Below the pieces are notes generated by a model that searched no databases, was not told the origin of the DNA, and saw nothing but the letters and a program-made list of their open reading frames with translations. This document shows positions 1 through 5,593 of a DNA stretch of 5,593 bases, piece by piece; positions within the stretch are counted from its first letter, which is position 1; each line of letters opens with the position of its first letter. Source of the stretch: Anaerolineaceae bacterium. GTDB lineage: Bacteria; Chloroflexota; Anaerolineae; Anaerolineales; Anaerolineaceae. The stretch is taken from assembly GCA_011620465.1 (NCBI GenBank), contig WOZC01000157.1:1-5593 (forward strand), written 5' to 3'. A program made the translations under genes and the position numbers.

Positions 1-45
1 ACCGCCTGCCAGGTTGTTATTGATTTAGCCGTTTTGATTTTGAAC
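1..45. other. Unresolved 3' end of upstream unit
   Basis: This short stretch precedes a + strand terminator, so it is probably the tail of a + strand transcript that begins outside the window. All three forward frames stop quickly, at 21-23, 26-28 and 58-60. The last stop lies inside the terminator loop, which makes that frame the least likely. The remaining residues are too few to name a product or to choose a frame, and an RNA gene is also possible. Confidence 0.3.
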
Positions 46-71
46 GCCCGGTTTTATTAGCCGGGCTTTTT
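46..71 (+). terminator. Rho-independent terminator of the upstream unit
   Basis: A 6-bp GC-only stem (GCCCGG at 46-51, CCGGGC at 61-66) encloses a 9-nt AT-rich loop and is followed at once by TTTTT (67-71) and GTT. This is the classic form of an intrinsic terminator on the + strand. It separates gyrA from whatever lies upstream, so gyrA should depend on its own promoter. Confidence 0.8.
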
Positions 72-191
72 GTTATCCAACTGGATTGGTGCCAAAACGA
101 ACATGTTGAATATCGTCTTTTTACAGCGAGATTTGATTTGTTAACATTAAATCATAAATTTTCCAGCTTTTTTTGCCTCAGACGCAATTTA

Positions 192-220
192 TTGTAAGAA
201 GACCCATTTTCTGATATAAT
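192..220 (+). promoter_or_regulatory. Candidate sigma-70-type promoter of gyrA, extended -10
   Basis: A perfect TATAAT (215-220) is preceded by TG one base upstream (TGATATAAT, 212-220), which makes an extended -10. TTGTAA (192-197) stands 17 bp upstream and matches four of six positions of the TTGACA consensus. Transcription would begin near 227, giving a leader of about 46 nt before the gyrA ATG. The site lies between the upstream terminator and gyrA, as expected for a monocistronic gyrA. Supercoiling control is typical of gyrase promoters in general but cannot be read from this sequence. Confidence 0.75.
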
Positions 221-262
221 AATAAGGTTGTAAAAAATTGAAAAAAAGCCGTTTTTTTGGCT

Positions 263-267
263 GAAAG
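263..267 (+). promoter_or_regulatory. Weak ribosome binding site of gyrA
   Basis: GAAAG ends 5 nt before the ATG at 273 and is the only purine-rich stretch suitably placed. It is a poor Shine-Dalgarno match. Just upstream an A7 run (241-247) and a T7 run (252-258) could fold over GCCG, but an all-AT stem of that kind would be weak. The start is chosen mainly because the promoter would place the mRNA 5' end near 227 and because the gyrase homology begins shortly after this ATG. Confidence 0.4.
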
Positions 268-272
268 AAACT

Positions 273-2912
273 ATGTCTGAACAAAACGATTTACCCGAAA
301 GCACTGAAATTCCACAAGTTGAAATGCCCGCAGCTGGTCTAAAAACCGTTGGCATCGATAACCAAATGCGCACGGCTTATCTCGATTATGCCATGAGCGT
401 CATCGTCGCCCGTGCCTTGCCGGATGTGCGTGACGGTCTTAAACCCGTCCATCGCCGCATCCTTTATGCCATGAATGACATGGGCATCCGCGCAAACACG
501 CCTTTCAAGAAGTCTGCTCGTATCGTCGGTGAAGTTTTAGGTAAATATCACCCACATGGTGACTCTGCCGTTTACGACTCGATGGCACGCATGGCGCAAG
601 ACTTCTCAATGCGCTACATGTTGATACAGGGGCAAGGCAACTTTGGTTCTGTCGATGGAGATTCCCCTGCTGCGATGCGTTATACCGAAGCCCGCCTGGC
701 AAAGATCTCTGACGAGCTCGTGGCTGACCTGGAAAAGGATACCGTCGATTTCATCGACAACTTCGATGGCTCCCTGAAGGAGCCCGAGGTCCTGCCTGCC
801 CGCGTTCCGACATTGTTGATGAATGGTTCCAACGGTATTGCTGTTGGCATGGCAACCAACATTCCTCCGCACAACCTGCGCGAATTGGTGAATGCCCTCA
901 ATATGTTGATCGATCGTTTTGAGGATATCGAAGAAGTCAGCGTCGAAGAATTGATGGAACTCATTCCTGGTCCAGACTTTCCTACCGGTGGCATCATTGT
1001 CGGTCGCGAAGGTATCCGCCAGGCATACAGCACCGGTCGTGGGCACCTGATGATGCGCGGAAAAGCCACCATCGACGAGATCCGTGAAGGTCGCTATGCC
1101 ATCATCATTAATGAAATCCCCTATCAACTGAATAAGACCAGCCTGATCGAGCGCATTGCGGAATTACACCGCGAAGGCAAGATCGACTCGATCTCAGACA
1201 TGCGCGACGAATCGGATCGTGACGGGATGCGCATCGTGATTGAACTGAAGCGTGGGACGCAGCCAAAGAAGGTCTTGAACCAACTGTATAAATACACTCC
1301 ACTGCAATCCACCTTTGCGGTTCAACTATTGGCTTTGGTCAACCAGGAACCGCGCATGCTGACCCTAAAGCGCGCCTTGCAGCTCTACCTGGAACACCGC
1401 CAGGTGGTCATCACCCGCCGCACGCTGTATGAACTGGATAAAGCTAAAAAACGAGCTCATGTCCTGGATGGTTTGCTGATCGCGATTGCTAATTTGGACG
1501 CTGTTATTAAGACCATTCGTGAATCTGCCGATGCTGACGTAGCCAAGACCCGTTTGATGGAGCGGTTTAAGCTGACCGATGTCCAGGCTCAGGCAATTTT
1601 GGACATGCAGCTGCGCCGACTCGCCGCTCTTGAGCGTCAGAAAATTGAGGATGAATACAAGCAGTTGATGGAACTGATCAAGGAATTGGAGGATTTGTTA
1701 GCCAATCCCCATAAGATCCTCGAAATCATCCGAACAGACCTCAATGAAGTTGCTGAAAAATATGGGGATCACCGCCGCACCCGTATCGCACCTGATGCGG
1801 AAATGGACCTTTCGGATGAATCGCTGATACAGGATGAGCCGGTTTTCATCTCGATCACCAATCGCGGTTACATCAAACGTGTCTCCGACGACGCTTACCG
1901 GCGCCAGGGAAGAGGCGGTCGGGGTGTGATTGGTCAGAGTATGCGCGGTGAAGATGAAGTGAACTTCTTCGTGCGCGCTAACACGCTGGATACGATTCTT
2001 TTCTTCACCGATAAAGGCAAGGTATATTCTGAACGCGTCTTTGAGTTGCCTGAAGAGAGCCGGCAGGGACGCGGTATCCCGTTGGTGAACATCATCAATC
2101 TCGAACCCGAAGAGACCGTTACCGCTGTTTTGTCCGTGGAAAACTTCAGCCAGGCGAAATATTGTGCCATGGCAACCCGGCTTGGAAGAGTGAAACGGGT
2201 GCCCATGTCCGACTTTGAAAATGTTCGCCCTTCCGGTTTGATTGCTATTCACTTGAATGACGGCGATGAATTGGGCTGGGTGCGCATGACAAGCGGCAAG
2301 GATGACCTGCTGATGGTCACCCGCCACGGCAAAGCCCTGCGCTTCAGCGAGGCTGAAGTCCGCCCAACCGGTCGAACCACGATGGGCGTCAGCGGTATTC
2401 ACCTGCGCGGGGATGACCGCGTTGTCTCCATGGACGTGGTTGAACCGGACGGCTATCTGCTGGTCATCACTGACAATGGGCAGGGTAAAAGGACATCGGT
2501 TGACGAATATCTGGCGAAGTCGCGCGGTACCCTCGGCGTGACAACCATAAGCCAGGAAGCCCGCCCGGAAATCGGAGACATTGCCCAGGCAATGGTGGTC
2601 TTGGAGGGTGAAGACATCACCACAATCACCAGGGCTGGGATCGTTTTGCGGACGAAGGTCACGGACATCTCAATCCAAGGTCGGGCTACTCAAGGCGTCA
2701 AGGTAATGGACATCGATGCAGGTGACAGCCTGGCTGCTATGGTCAGGATCTCGGCTGAAGAAGTCGAAACTGCCTCGAAAGCCCGTGAACAAGCCCTGGC
2801 GGAAGAATTAGAGGAAAATCCAGTCATCCAGGCTGACGCTGAGGAACTTGAAAATCAGGATGAGGAAGATTCTTCTGAGGTTGAAGACGACGCTGAAAAT
2901 TCCGCTGACTGA
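273..2912 (+). CDS. gyrA: DNA gyrase subunit A
   Basis: This is the breakage-reunion subunit of DNA gyrase (A2B2), which introduces negative supercoils using ATP bound by GyrB. The protein is 879 aa, the normal size. The winged-helix and tower domains lie roughly at 30-515. The catalytic tyrosine is Y137, preceded by R136, in the AAMRYTEARL motif. The quinolone-determining segment KYHPHGDSAVYD (91-102) carries S98 and D102, equivalent to E. coli S83 and D87, so it shows the susceptible residues. GSNGIAVGMATN (185-196) holds I189, matching the DNA-bending isoleucine. The C-terminal beta-pinwheel (about 520-825) contains a GyrA box, Q545-G551, read as QGRGGRG. The canonical box is QRRGGKG, and its presence favours GyrA over ParC. 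Residues from about 839 on form a strongly acidic, low-complexity tail whose last 19 codons overlap birA. The N-terminus is about 15 residues longer than in E. coli. gyrB is not in the window. Confidence 0.98.
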   Translation: MSEQNDLPESTEIPQVEMPAAGLKTVGIDNQMRTAYLDYAMSVIVARALPDVRDGLKPVHRRILYAMNDMGIRANTPFKKSARIVGEVLGKYHPHGDSAVYDSMARMAQDFSMRYMLIQGQGNFGSVDGDSPAAMRYTEARLAKISDELVADLEKDTVDFIDNFDGSLKEPEVLPARVPTLLMNGSNGIAVGMATNIPPHNLRELVNALNMLIDRFEDIEEVSVEELMELIPGPDFPTGGIIVGREGIRQAYSTGRGHLMMRGKATIDEIREGRYAIIINEIPYQLNKTSLIERIAELHREGKIDSISDMRDESDRDGMRIVIELKRGTQPKKVLNQLYKYTPLQSTFAVQLLALVNQEPRMLTLKRALQLYLEHRQVVITRRTLYELDKAKKRAHVLDGLLIAIANLDAVIKTIRESADADVAKTRLMERFKLTDVQAQAILDMQLRRLAALERQKIEDEYKQLMELIKELEDLLANPHKILEIIRTDLNEVAEKYGDHRRTRIAPDAEMDLSDESLIQDEPVFISITNRGYIKRVSDDAYRRQGRGGRGVIGQSMRGEDEVNFFVRANTLDTILFFTDKGKVYSERVFELPEESRQGRGIPLVNIINLEPEETVTAVLSVENFSQAKYCAMATRLGRVKRVPMSDFENVRPSGLIAIHLNDGDELGWVRMTSGKDDLLMVTRHGKALRFSEAEVRPTGRTTMGVSGIHLRGDDRVVSMDVVEPDGYLLVITDNGQGKRTSVDEYLAKSRGTLGVTTISQEARPEIGDIAQAMVVLEGEDITTITRAGIVLRTKVTDISIQGRATQGVKVMDIDAGDSLAAMVRISAEEVETASKAREQALAEELEENPVIQADAEELENQDEEDSSEVEDDAENSAD
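2855..2912. other. Tail-to-tail coding overlap of gyrA and birA
   Basis: Both strands are coding here. The + strand gives GyrA residues 861-879, rich in Glu and Asp. The minus strand gives the last 18 residues of BirA, rich in Ser. Acidic codons of the GAA/GAT/GAC/GAG type read as TCx or TTC on the other strand, so the two compositions mirror each other. Both genes end in TGA. The family-conserved part of BirA stops near E253-F254-S255, so the serine tail looks like an extension that runs on to the first available stop inside gyrA. Confidence 0.9.
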
Positions 2913-3658
2913 ACCACACGCCAATTGCCTTCCAGATCGCGGGTATTGAGCGAACCATCAGAGTTGATTGAACCAGGGCAGAGCATTTCCGTTTTGCCCT
3001 GGTATTGTTTAATCGGCATGTAGCTATCTTTGAATGCCAGTTTTTGGTTCCAGTCTTCCAGGAATTGAGTGGAATCAAGCTGCTGCCTGCGTTGTCGCAG
3101 TGAGATAAGAAGCTTTTCAAGGAAGGCTTGCGGCGACTCGAATTTCACGCCTTCGTTTTCGAGGCTGGTGGCAGGGAAACGTAATTCTCCAGCGTTCGTG
3201 AATGCTTCGTTCGTGAGGTTGATCCCCATTCCCATTACCAAAGAATCGATACTTGACCCACGCCAGGTGATCTCTGTTAAGATACCGCTTAGTTTTTTTT
3301 CGCCAATCAAGACATCGTTTGGCCACTTGATCTCAGCTTCGATGGCGTAGGCACTACGCAGTAAATCGGTCAATGCCAATGCGCCAAGCGCGGTAAAACG
3401 GCTTAAGAATCTTTTCTCAATTTCATTTGGATAAAACAAAACAGAAAAAGTGAGCGAACACCCTTCAACCGAATGCCACTGGCGGTCTTCCCGTCCTCGT
3501 CCAGCATTTTGTTTTTTTGCCCAGACTGCGAATTCACCATTTCTCTGCTCAGACAACGCTTTAGCATCATCATTGGTTGAGCCTGTTTCTTCCAAGACTA
3601 AAACATCCCAACCTGCCAGTTGAATCCAACCGCCATTCGGGAAACGTGCATCACCCAT
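2855..3658 (-). CDS. birA: Biotin--[acetyl-CoA-carboxylase] ligase, no DNA-binding domain
   Basis: The enzyme activates biotin to biotinyl-5'-AMP and attaches it to a lysine of biotin carrier proteins, such as the acetyl-CoA carboxylase BCCP. It acts in the cytosol. With the ATG at 3658 it is 267 aa; a GTG at 3664 adds two residues. ATG is preferred because GGGAAG lies 10 nt upstream, against only 4 nt for GTG. Key motifs are TGSTNDDA (25-32), the biotin/AMP loop GRGREDRQW (53-61), SLTFSVLFYP (68-77), the catalytic KWPND (111-115) followed by KKLSGILTE (121-129), and GMGIN (143-147). The loop reads ED where E. coli has RG, but the arginine equivalent to E. coli R118 is kept (R56). The SH3-like C-terminal domain spans about 212-255, and a Ser/Glu tail of 12 residues follows. 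The N-terminus starts directly in the catalytic domain, so this is a monofunctional enzyme that cannot act as the biotin-operon repressor. It follows the kinase gene with no gap. Confidence 0.95.
   Translation of the reverse strand: MGDARFPNGGWIQLAGWDVLVLEETGSTNDDAKALSEQRNGEFAVWAKKQNAGRGREDRQWHSVEGCSLTFSVLFYPNEIEKRFLSRFTALGALALTDLLRSAYAIEAEIKWPNDVLIGEKKLSGILTEITWRGSSIDSLVMGMGINLTNEAFTNAGELRFPATSLENEGVKFESPQAFLEKLLISLRQRRQQLDSTQFLEDWNQKLAFKDSYMPIKQYQGKTEMLCPGSINSDGSLNTRDLEGNWRVVQSAEFSASSSTSEESSSS
2972..3010 (+). terminator. Candidate intrinsic terminator of gyrA, inside birA
   Basis: ACCAGGGCA (2972-2980) pairs perfectly with TGCCCTGGT (2995-3003), a 9-bp stem with a 14-nt loop, and is followed on the + strand by ATTGTTTAAT. 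The T-rich side lies only on the + strand; reading the minus strand, the hairpin is followed by TCAATC. It therefore faces the right way to stop gyrA transcription, beginning about 60 bp after the gyrA stop codon. The T tract is interrupted, so efficiency may be moderate. The stem coincides with BirA residues 219-229 (YQGKTEMLCPG) and is fully inside that coding sequence. Confidence 0.6.
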
Positions 3659-3664
3659 CTTCAC

Positions 3665-5209
3665 TTAACTTCCCGCTGGCAAGGTGAAACAGACCCTGGC
3701 ACCTTCTTTATAATCCTCATCGATCCAGATGCGTCCACCATGAGCAAGAACGATCGACTTGCACAAGTAGAGACCCAACCCGGTTCCCTTGGTAGATTTT
3801 GCGTCTTTCTCAGAGCGATAAAAGCGGTCAAACACGTAAGGAATATCTTTAGGGTCGAAGCCTTTCCCGTGGTCGCTGACACAAACCATGACTTCATCGC
3901 CAATATGCTGCCCGTTGATCAAAACCTGACCGCTGTCACTATATTTCAGAGCGTTGGCAATCAGATTGGTGAACAATTGCTTGATTCTTTCTTCGTCGGC
4001 GATGATATCTGGAAAATCATCGCTCATTTCCACTTTGATCTCATGATTCGCAGTCTCCGGTGTAAAACGCTTGATCTGAGCTTGTACTAAGGAAGGGATA
4101 TCCACCTGTGACTTCTTTAGAATGACATCCCCGGATTGCAATTTGGTCGCGTCCAGCAGGTCATCCACCATGGCCGCGAGATGATCAGCTTCTTCTTCGA
4201 TCACCTTAAGGCTCTCCTGCACCATTTTCGCCTCCCACTTGACGTCTTCTCGTCTCAGTGTACTGGCATAGCCTTTGATCAGTGCCAGTGGAGTGCGCAA
4301 TTCATGGCTGATTGCTGAAATAAAGCCTGTTTTCATTTCTTCTGCTTCACGGTAACGGGTGATGTCGCGCACAGACGCGATCACATTCAGCAATTGCCCT
4401 GTTCTTGAGAAAAGCGGAGCGAAGGTGATTGCAACGGGGATCGGCTCCAGCCCACCCCTGCGGATCATATCGCCTTCCAGAAATATTTCTCCCGGTTCGT
4501 AATCCTGCCAGCCGGATTGGGTCAGGTCAACTATCTTGAGACCAATCGGCTCACCCTGCCAGCGAACGATATCTTCGTACTTTTCACCTACCAGTGACGC
4601 AGCCGGGCTGTTAATCAGCCTGGCAAACGCTTTATTGGCGCTTTGTATGTGCAGGTCTGGGCTTAATATCAATATACCGTCTGCCACGGAAGCCAACAAT
4701 GCAGTGATGCGTAAATTCTGATCGCGCACCTGGTTATAGAGACGGGCATTCCGTACAGCGATGGCAGCCTGATTTGCAAAATTGTTGAGGATGCTGTGGT
4801 CGTTGGCTGTGAAGACGCCCCGATAGTTCCGGAACACAAAAATTTGTCCGATCGGCTTGCGCTGCACCAGCAAGGGTAAGCCCACACCTGTGATCATGCC
4901 CATGCTGATGTCACTCAGCATTTTGTTGATCTCAGGAATGTACTGGCTGTTTTCTGTCAGGTCTTCTGGCAAGGCACGAAGCCAATTTTCAAGGTATTCA
5001 GATAAGGCCGCTGGTATGCCCGTGGAGACCGCCAGGTGCCAGCCCCGGTTTTCTTCAGTCAAGGCAATAAAACCGGAATGACCACTGAGCATCTCAATCG
5101 AAATTTGCAGAATGCGCCCAAGCAGGGTGTTCAGGTCTAATTCCTCGGTCAGAGCCCGGGATATTTCCAGCAGATACTCGCGCTGCCGCACGCGATAGTC
5201 AGGTAGCAT
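3665..5209 (-). CDS. Soluble GAF-PAS sensor histidine kinase
   Basis: This is a two-component sensor kinase that autophosphorylates on histidine and would pass the phosphate to a response regulator, none of which is visible here. The protein is 514 aa. It has an N-terminal GAF domain (about 18-158), a PAS domain with its C-terminal motif (about 166-286), a HisKA dimerisation helix pair (about 293-360) and a HATPase_c domain (about 403-512). The phospho-acceptor is H302 in SAISHELRTPLA. ATP-site motifs are complete: N box with N419 (NLIANALKYS), G1 DHGKG (446-450), F box VFDRFYR (459-465) and G2 KGTGLGLYL (474-482). There is no signal peptide or membrane segment, so it should sense a cytosolic signal. 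The GAF and PAS parts contain no cysteine, which argues against a Cys-attached bilin; the ligand is unknown. ATG at 5209 is the first possible start because an in-frame TAG lies two codons upstream. The ribosome site is poor, with only TTAGG very close to the ATG. The gene stops directly against the birA start. Confidence 0.95.
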   Translation of the reverse strand: MLPDYRVRQREYLLEISRALTEELDLNTLLGRILQISIEMLSGHSGFIALTEENRGWHLAVSTGIPAALSEYLENWLRALPEDLTENSQYIPEINKMLSDISMGMITGVGLPLLVQRKPIGQIFVFRNYRGVFTANDHSILNNFANQAAIAVRNARLYNQVRDQNLRITALLASVADGILILSPDLHIQSANKAFARLINSPAASLVGEKYEDIVRWQGEPIGLKIVDLTQSGWQDYEPGEIFLEGDMIRRGGLEPIPVAITFAPLFSRTGQLLNVIASVRDITRYREAEEMKTGFISAISHELRTPLALIKGYASTLRREDVKWEAKMVQESLKVIEEEADHLAAMVDDLLDATKLQSGDVILKKSQVDIPSLVQAQIKRFTPETANHEIKVEMSDDFPDIIADEERIKQLFTNLIANALKYSDSGQVLINGQHIGDEVMVCVSDHGKGFDPKDIPYVFDRFYRSEKDAKSTKGTGLGLYLCKSIVLAHGGRIWIDEDYKEGARVCFTLPAGS

Positions 5210-5252
5210 AGCCTAATTATGCCAGTTAATTTGAAAGGTGGGGAGAGAAGGT

Positions 5253-5282
5253 TTTATAGACGAGTTGTTATCATGGTCTAAA
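5253..5282 (-). promoter_or_regulatory. Candidate promoter of the kinase-birA unit
   Basis: Read on the minus strand, TATAAA (5258-5253) is a good -10 candidate. TTTAGA (5282-5277) stands 18 bp upstream and matches four of six -35 consensus positions. The start would be near 5246, leaving a leader of about 37 nt. The -35 is weak and the spacing is one base longer than ideal, so a second promoter or an activator is possible. Confidence 0.4.
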
Positions 5283-5286
5283 TCTT

Positions 5287-5314
5287 GTCATCCTGTACGT
5301 CAGCGAAGGATCTT
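5287..5314. repeat. Intergenic repeat-like motif (GTCATCCT...AAGGATCTT)
   Basis: The stretch begins GTCATCCTG and ends GCGAAGGATCTT; ATCCT (5290-5294) and AGGAT (5307-5311) can form a 5-bp stem. It resembles the short palindromic GTCATCCTGAGCG...GCGAAGGATCT repeats that I recall as abundant between genes in Chloroflexota and some other phyla. There is only one copy in this window, so its repeat nature is recalled, not shown. Confidence 0.45.
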
Positions 5315-5331
5315 AGCGCTGGAAACAGATG

Positions 5332-5360
5332 AACCTTTGCACACCAACGTCACAAAGGTT
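5332..5360. repeat. Inverted repeat, 8-bp arms
   Basis: AACCTTTG (5332-5339) and CAAAGGTT (5353-5360) are perfect reverse complements around a 13-nt spacer. No T-rich stretch follows on either strand, so it is not an obvious terminator. It sits between the repeat-like motif and the larger inverted repeat, so the three may be parts of one element or of one structured leader. Confidence 0.5.
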
Positions 5361-5367
5361 GAATGCT

Positions 5368-5429
5368 GCCGGATTGGATATGGGGAAAGGCTTGGCGATC
5401 ACACATTTCACGCCATATCCAATCCCGGC
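5368..5429. repeat. Long inverted repeat, 16-bp arms
   Basis: The arms are GCCGGATTGGATATGG (5368-5383) and CCATATCCAATCCCGGC (5413-5429). They are complementary over 16 bp with a single bulged C in the right arm, and they enclose a 29-nt loop. Within the loop region GGCG (5394-5397) can alternatively pair with CGCC (5411-5414). No T tract follows on either strand, so a terminator is unlikely. A small dispersed palindromic element, a structured RNA, or a binding site upstream of the kinase promoter are all possible. Confidence 0.75.
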
Positions 5430-5528
5430 CTACGAGAAAATAATAATTCGAGATTCGATAGAAAAATTCTTTATGGGGATAAGGGAGAAGGTTCTTTAAA
5501 ACAAAATGGGCGCCAGAAGACTTTATTA

Positions 5529-5581
5529 CCCCCTTGGGGGCTAACCTCCGAACCTGTGCGCAGCCCCCTTTAGGGCTCGGA
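5529..5581. other. GC-rich segment with mutually exclusive pairings
   Basis: GGGGGCT (5536-5542) can pair with AGCCCCC (5562-5568). Alternatively AGCCC (5562-5566) pairs with GGGCT (5573-5577), and TCCGA (5547-5551) with TCGGA (5577-5581); the last two share base 5577. CCCCC (5529-5533) next to GGGGG (5536-5540) adds a further option. I compared it by eye with tmRNA, SRP RNA, RNase P RNA and 6S RNA hallmarks and could not match any. The segment runs towards the window edge and may be part of a larger element. Confidence 0.35.
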
Positions 5582-5593
5582 TGTGGACTATTT

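Larger units (their letters stand above)
5210..5593. other. Gene-free region upstream of the kinase
   Basis: These 384 bases contain no open frame I can support as a gene. They hold the candidate kinase promoter nearest the gene, three inverted-repeat structures between 5287 and 5429, an AT-rich stretch at about 5432-5475, and the GC-rich pairing segment at the right edge. No mobile-element gene, tRNA or rRNA was recognised. Confidence 0.6.

Noticed and set aside
1698..2402. A 234-codon frame antisense to gyrA
   Set aside because: It lies wholly inside the conserved gyrA reading frame, and its protein has no recognisable domain; long shadow frames are common opposite such genes.
273..2912. 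parC (topoisomerase IV subunit A) instead of gyrA
   Set aside because: The C-terminal pinwheel is full length with a recognisable GyrA box, and an acidic tail follows, which fits gyrase.
3620..4090. A 156-codon + strand frame across the kinase-birA junction
   Set aside because: It is antisense to the conserved ATPase motifs of the kinase and the start of birA, with no ribosome site or family resemblance.
5245..5493. A 9-bp direct repeat GAGAAGGTT at 5245-5253 and 5485-5493, possibly a target-site duplication around a 231-bp insert
   Set aside because: The enclosed segment has no terminal inverted repeats, and a 9-bp repeat within 384 bases is not rare by chance (about 0.3 expected).
5481..5544. 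A possible 12-codon leader peptide starting at ATG 5506 after a purine-rich AAGGGAG
   Set aside because: The purine-rich stretch is about 18 nt from the ATG, too far for a normal ribosome site, and no regulated gene follows within view.
5238..5573. A 111-codon open frame on the + strand upstream of the kinase
   Set aside because: It runs through three inverted repeats and the candidate kinase promoter, has no ribosome binding site, and its protein resembles no family I know.
5529..5593. tmRNA, SRP RNA, RNase P or 6S RNA at the right edge
   Set aside because: None of the conserved signatures of these RNAs could be found on either strand; only generic stems are present.

Overview
The window looks like a stretch of ordinary bacterial chromosome, most plausibly from a Chloroflexota bacterium of the Anaerolineae type. 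That assignment is inferred, not proven. It rests on roughly 50% GC, the style of the histidine kinase (a phospho-acceptor helix followed by a 'GYASTLRRED..W' stretch, which I associate with Chloroflexota kinases), and an intergenic motif resembling GATCCTTCGCT...CAGGATGACA repeats that I remember from such genomes. No phage, transposon, CRISPR, tRNA or rRNA could be recognised.

Layout. Bases 1-71 are the end of an upstream unit closed by a rho-independent terminator (46-71). Bases 72-272 are an AT-rich intergenic stretch with an extended -10 promoter. gyrA (273-2912, + strand) encodes a complete DNA gyrase subunit A. Facing it on the minus strand is a two-gene unit: a soluble GAF-PAS histidine kinase (5209-3665), then biotin-protein ligase birA (3658 or 3664 down to 2855). 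The kinase stop codon touches the possible GTG start of birA, so the two are probably co-transcribed and translationally coupled. Bases 5210-5593 hold no convincing gene, but they are rich in inverted repeats and contain a candidate promoter for the kinase.

The most distinctive feature is the convergent junction. gyrA and birA overlap tail to tail by 58 bp, so the acidic C-terminal tail of GyrA and the serine-rich tail of BirA are written on opposite strands of the same DNA. About 60 bp past the gyrA stop, inside birA, a 9-bp perfect hairpin followed by a T-rich stretch is a good candidate gyrA terminator. The birA coding sequence therefore appears to carry the neighbour's transcription stop.

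Functionally the genes are housekeeping (DNA supercoiling, biotinylation of carboxylases) plus one orphan cytosolic sensor kinase with no response regulator in view. I see no clear undescribed multi-gene system. The second-look items are the overlapping junction with its embedded terminator, the kinase-birA pairing, and the structured DNA upstream of the kinase.
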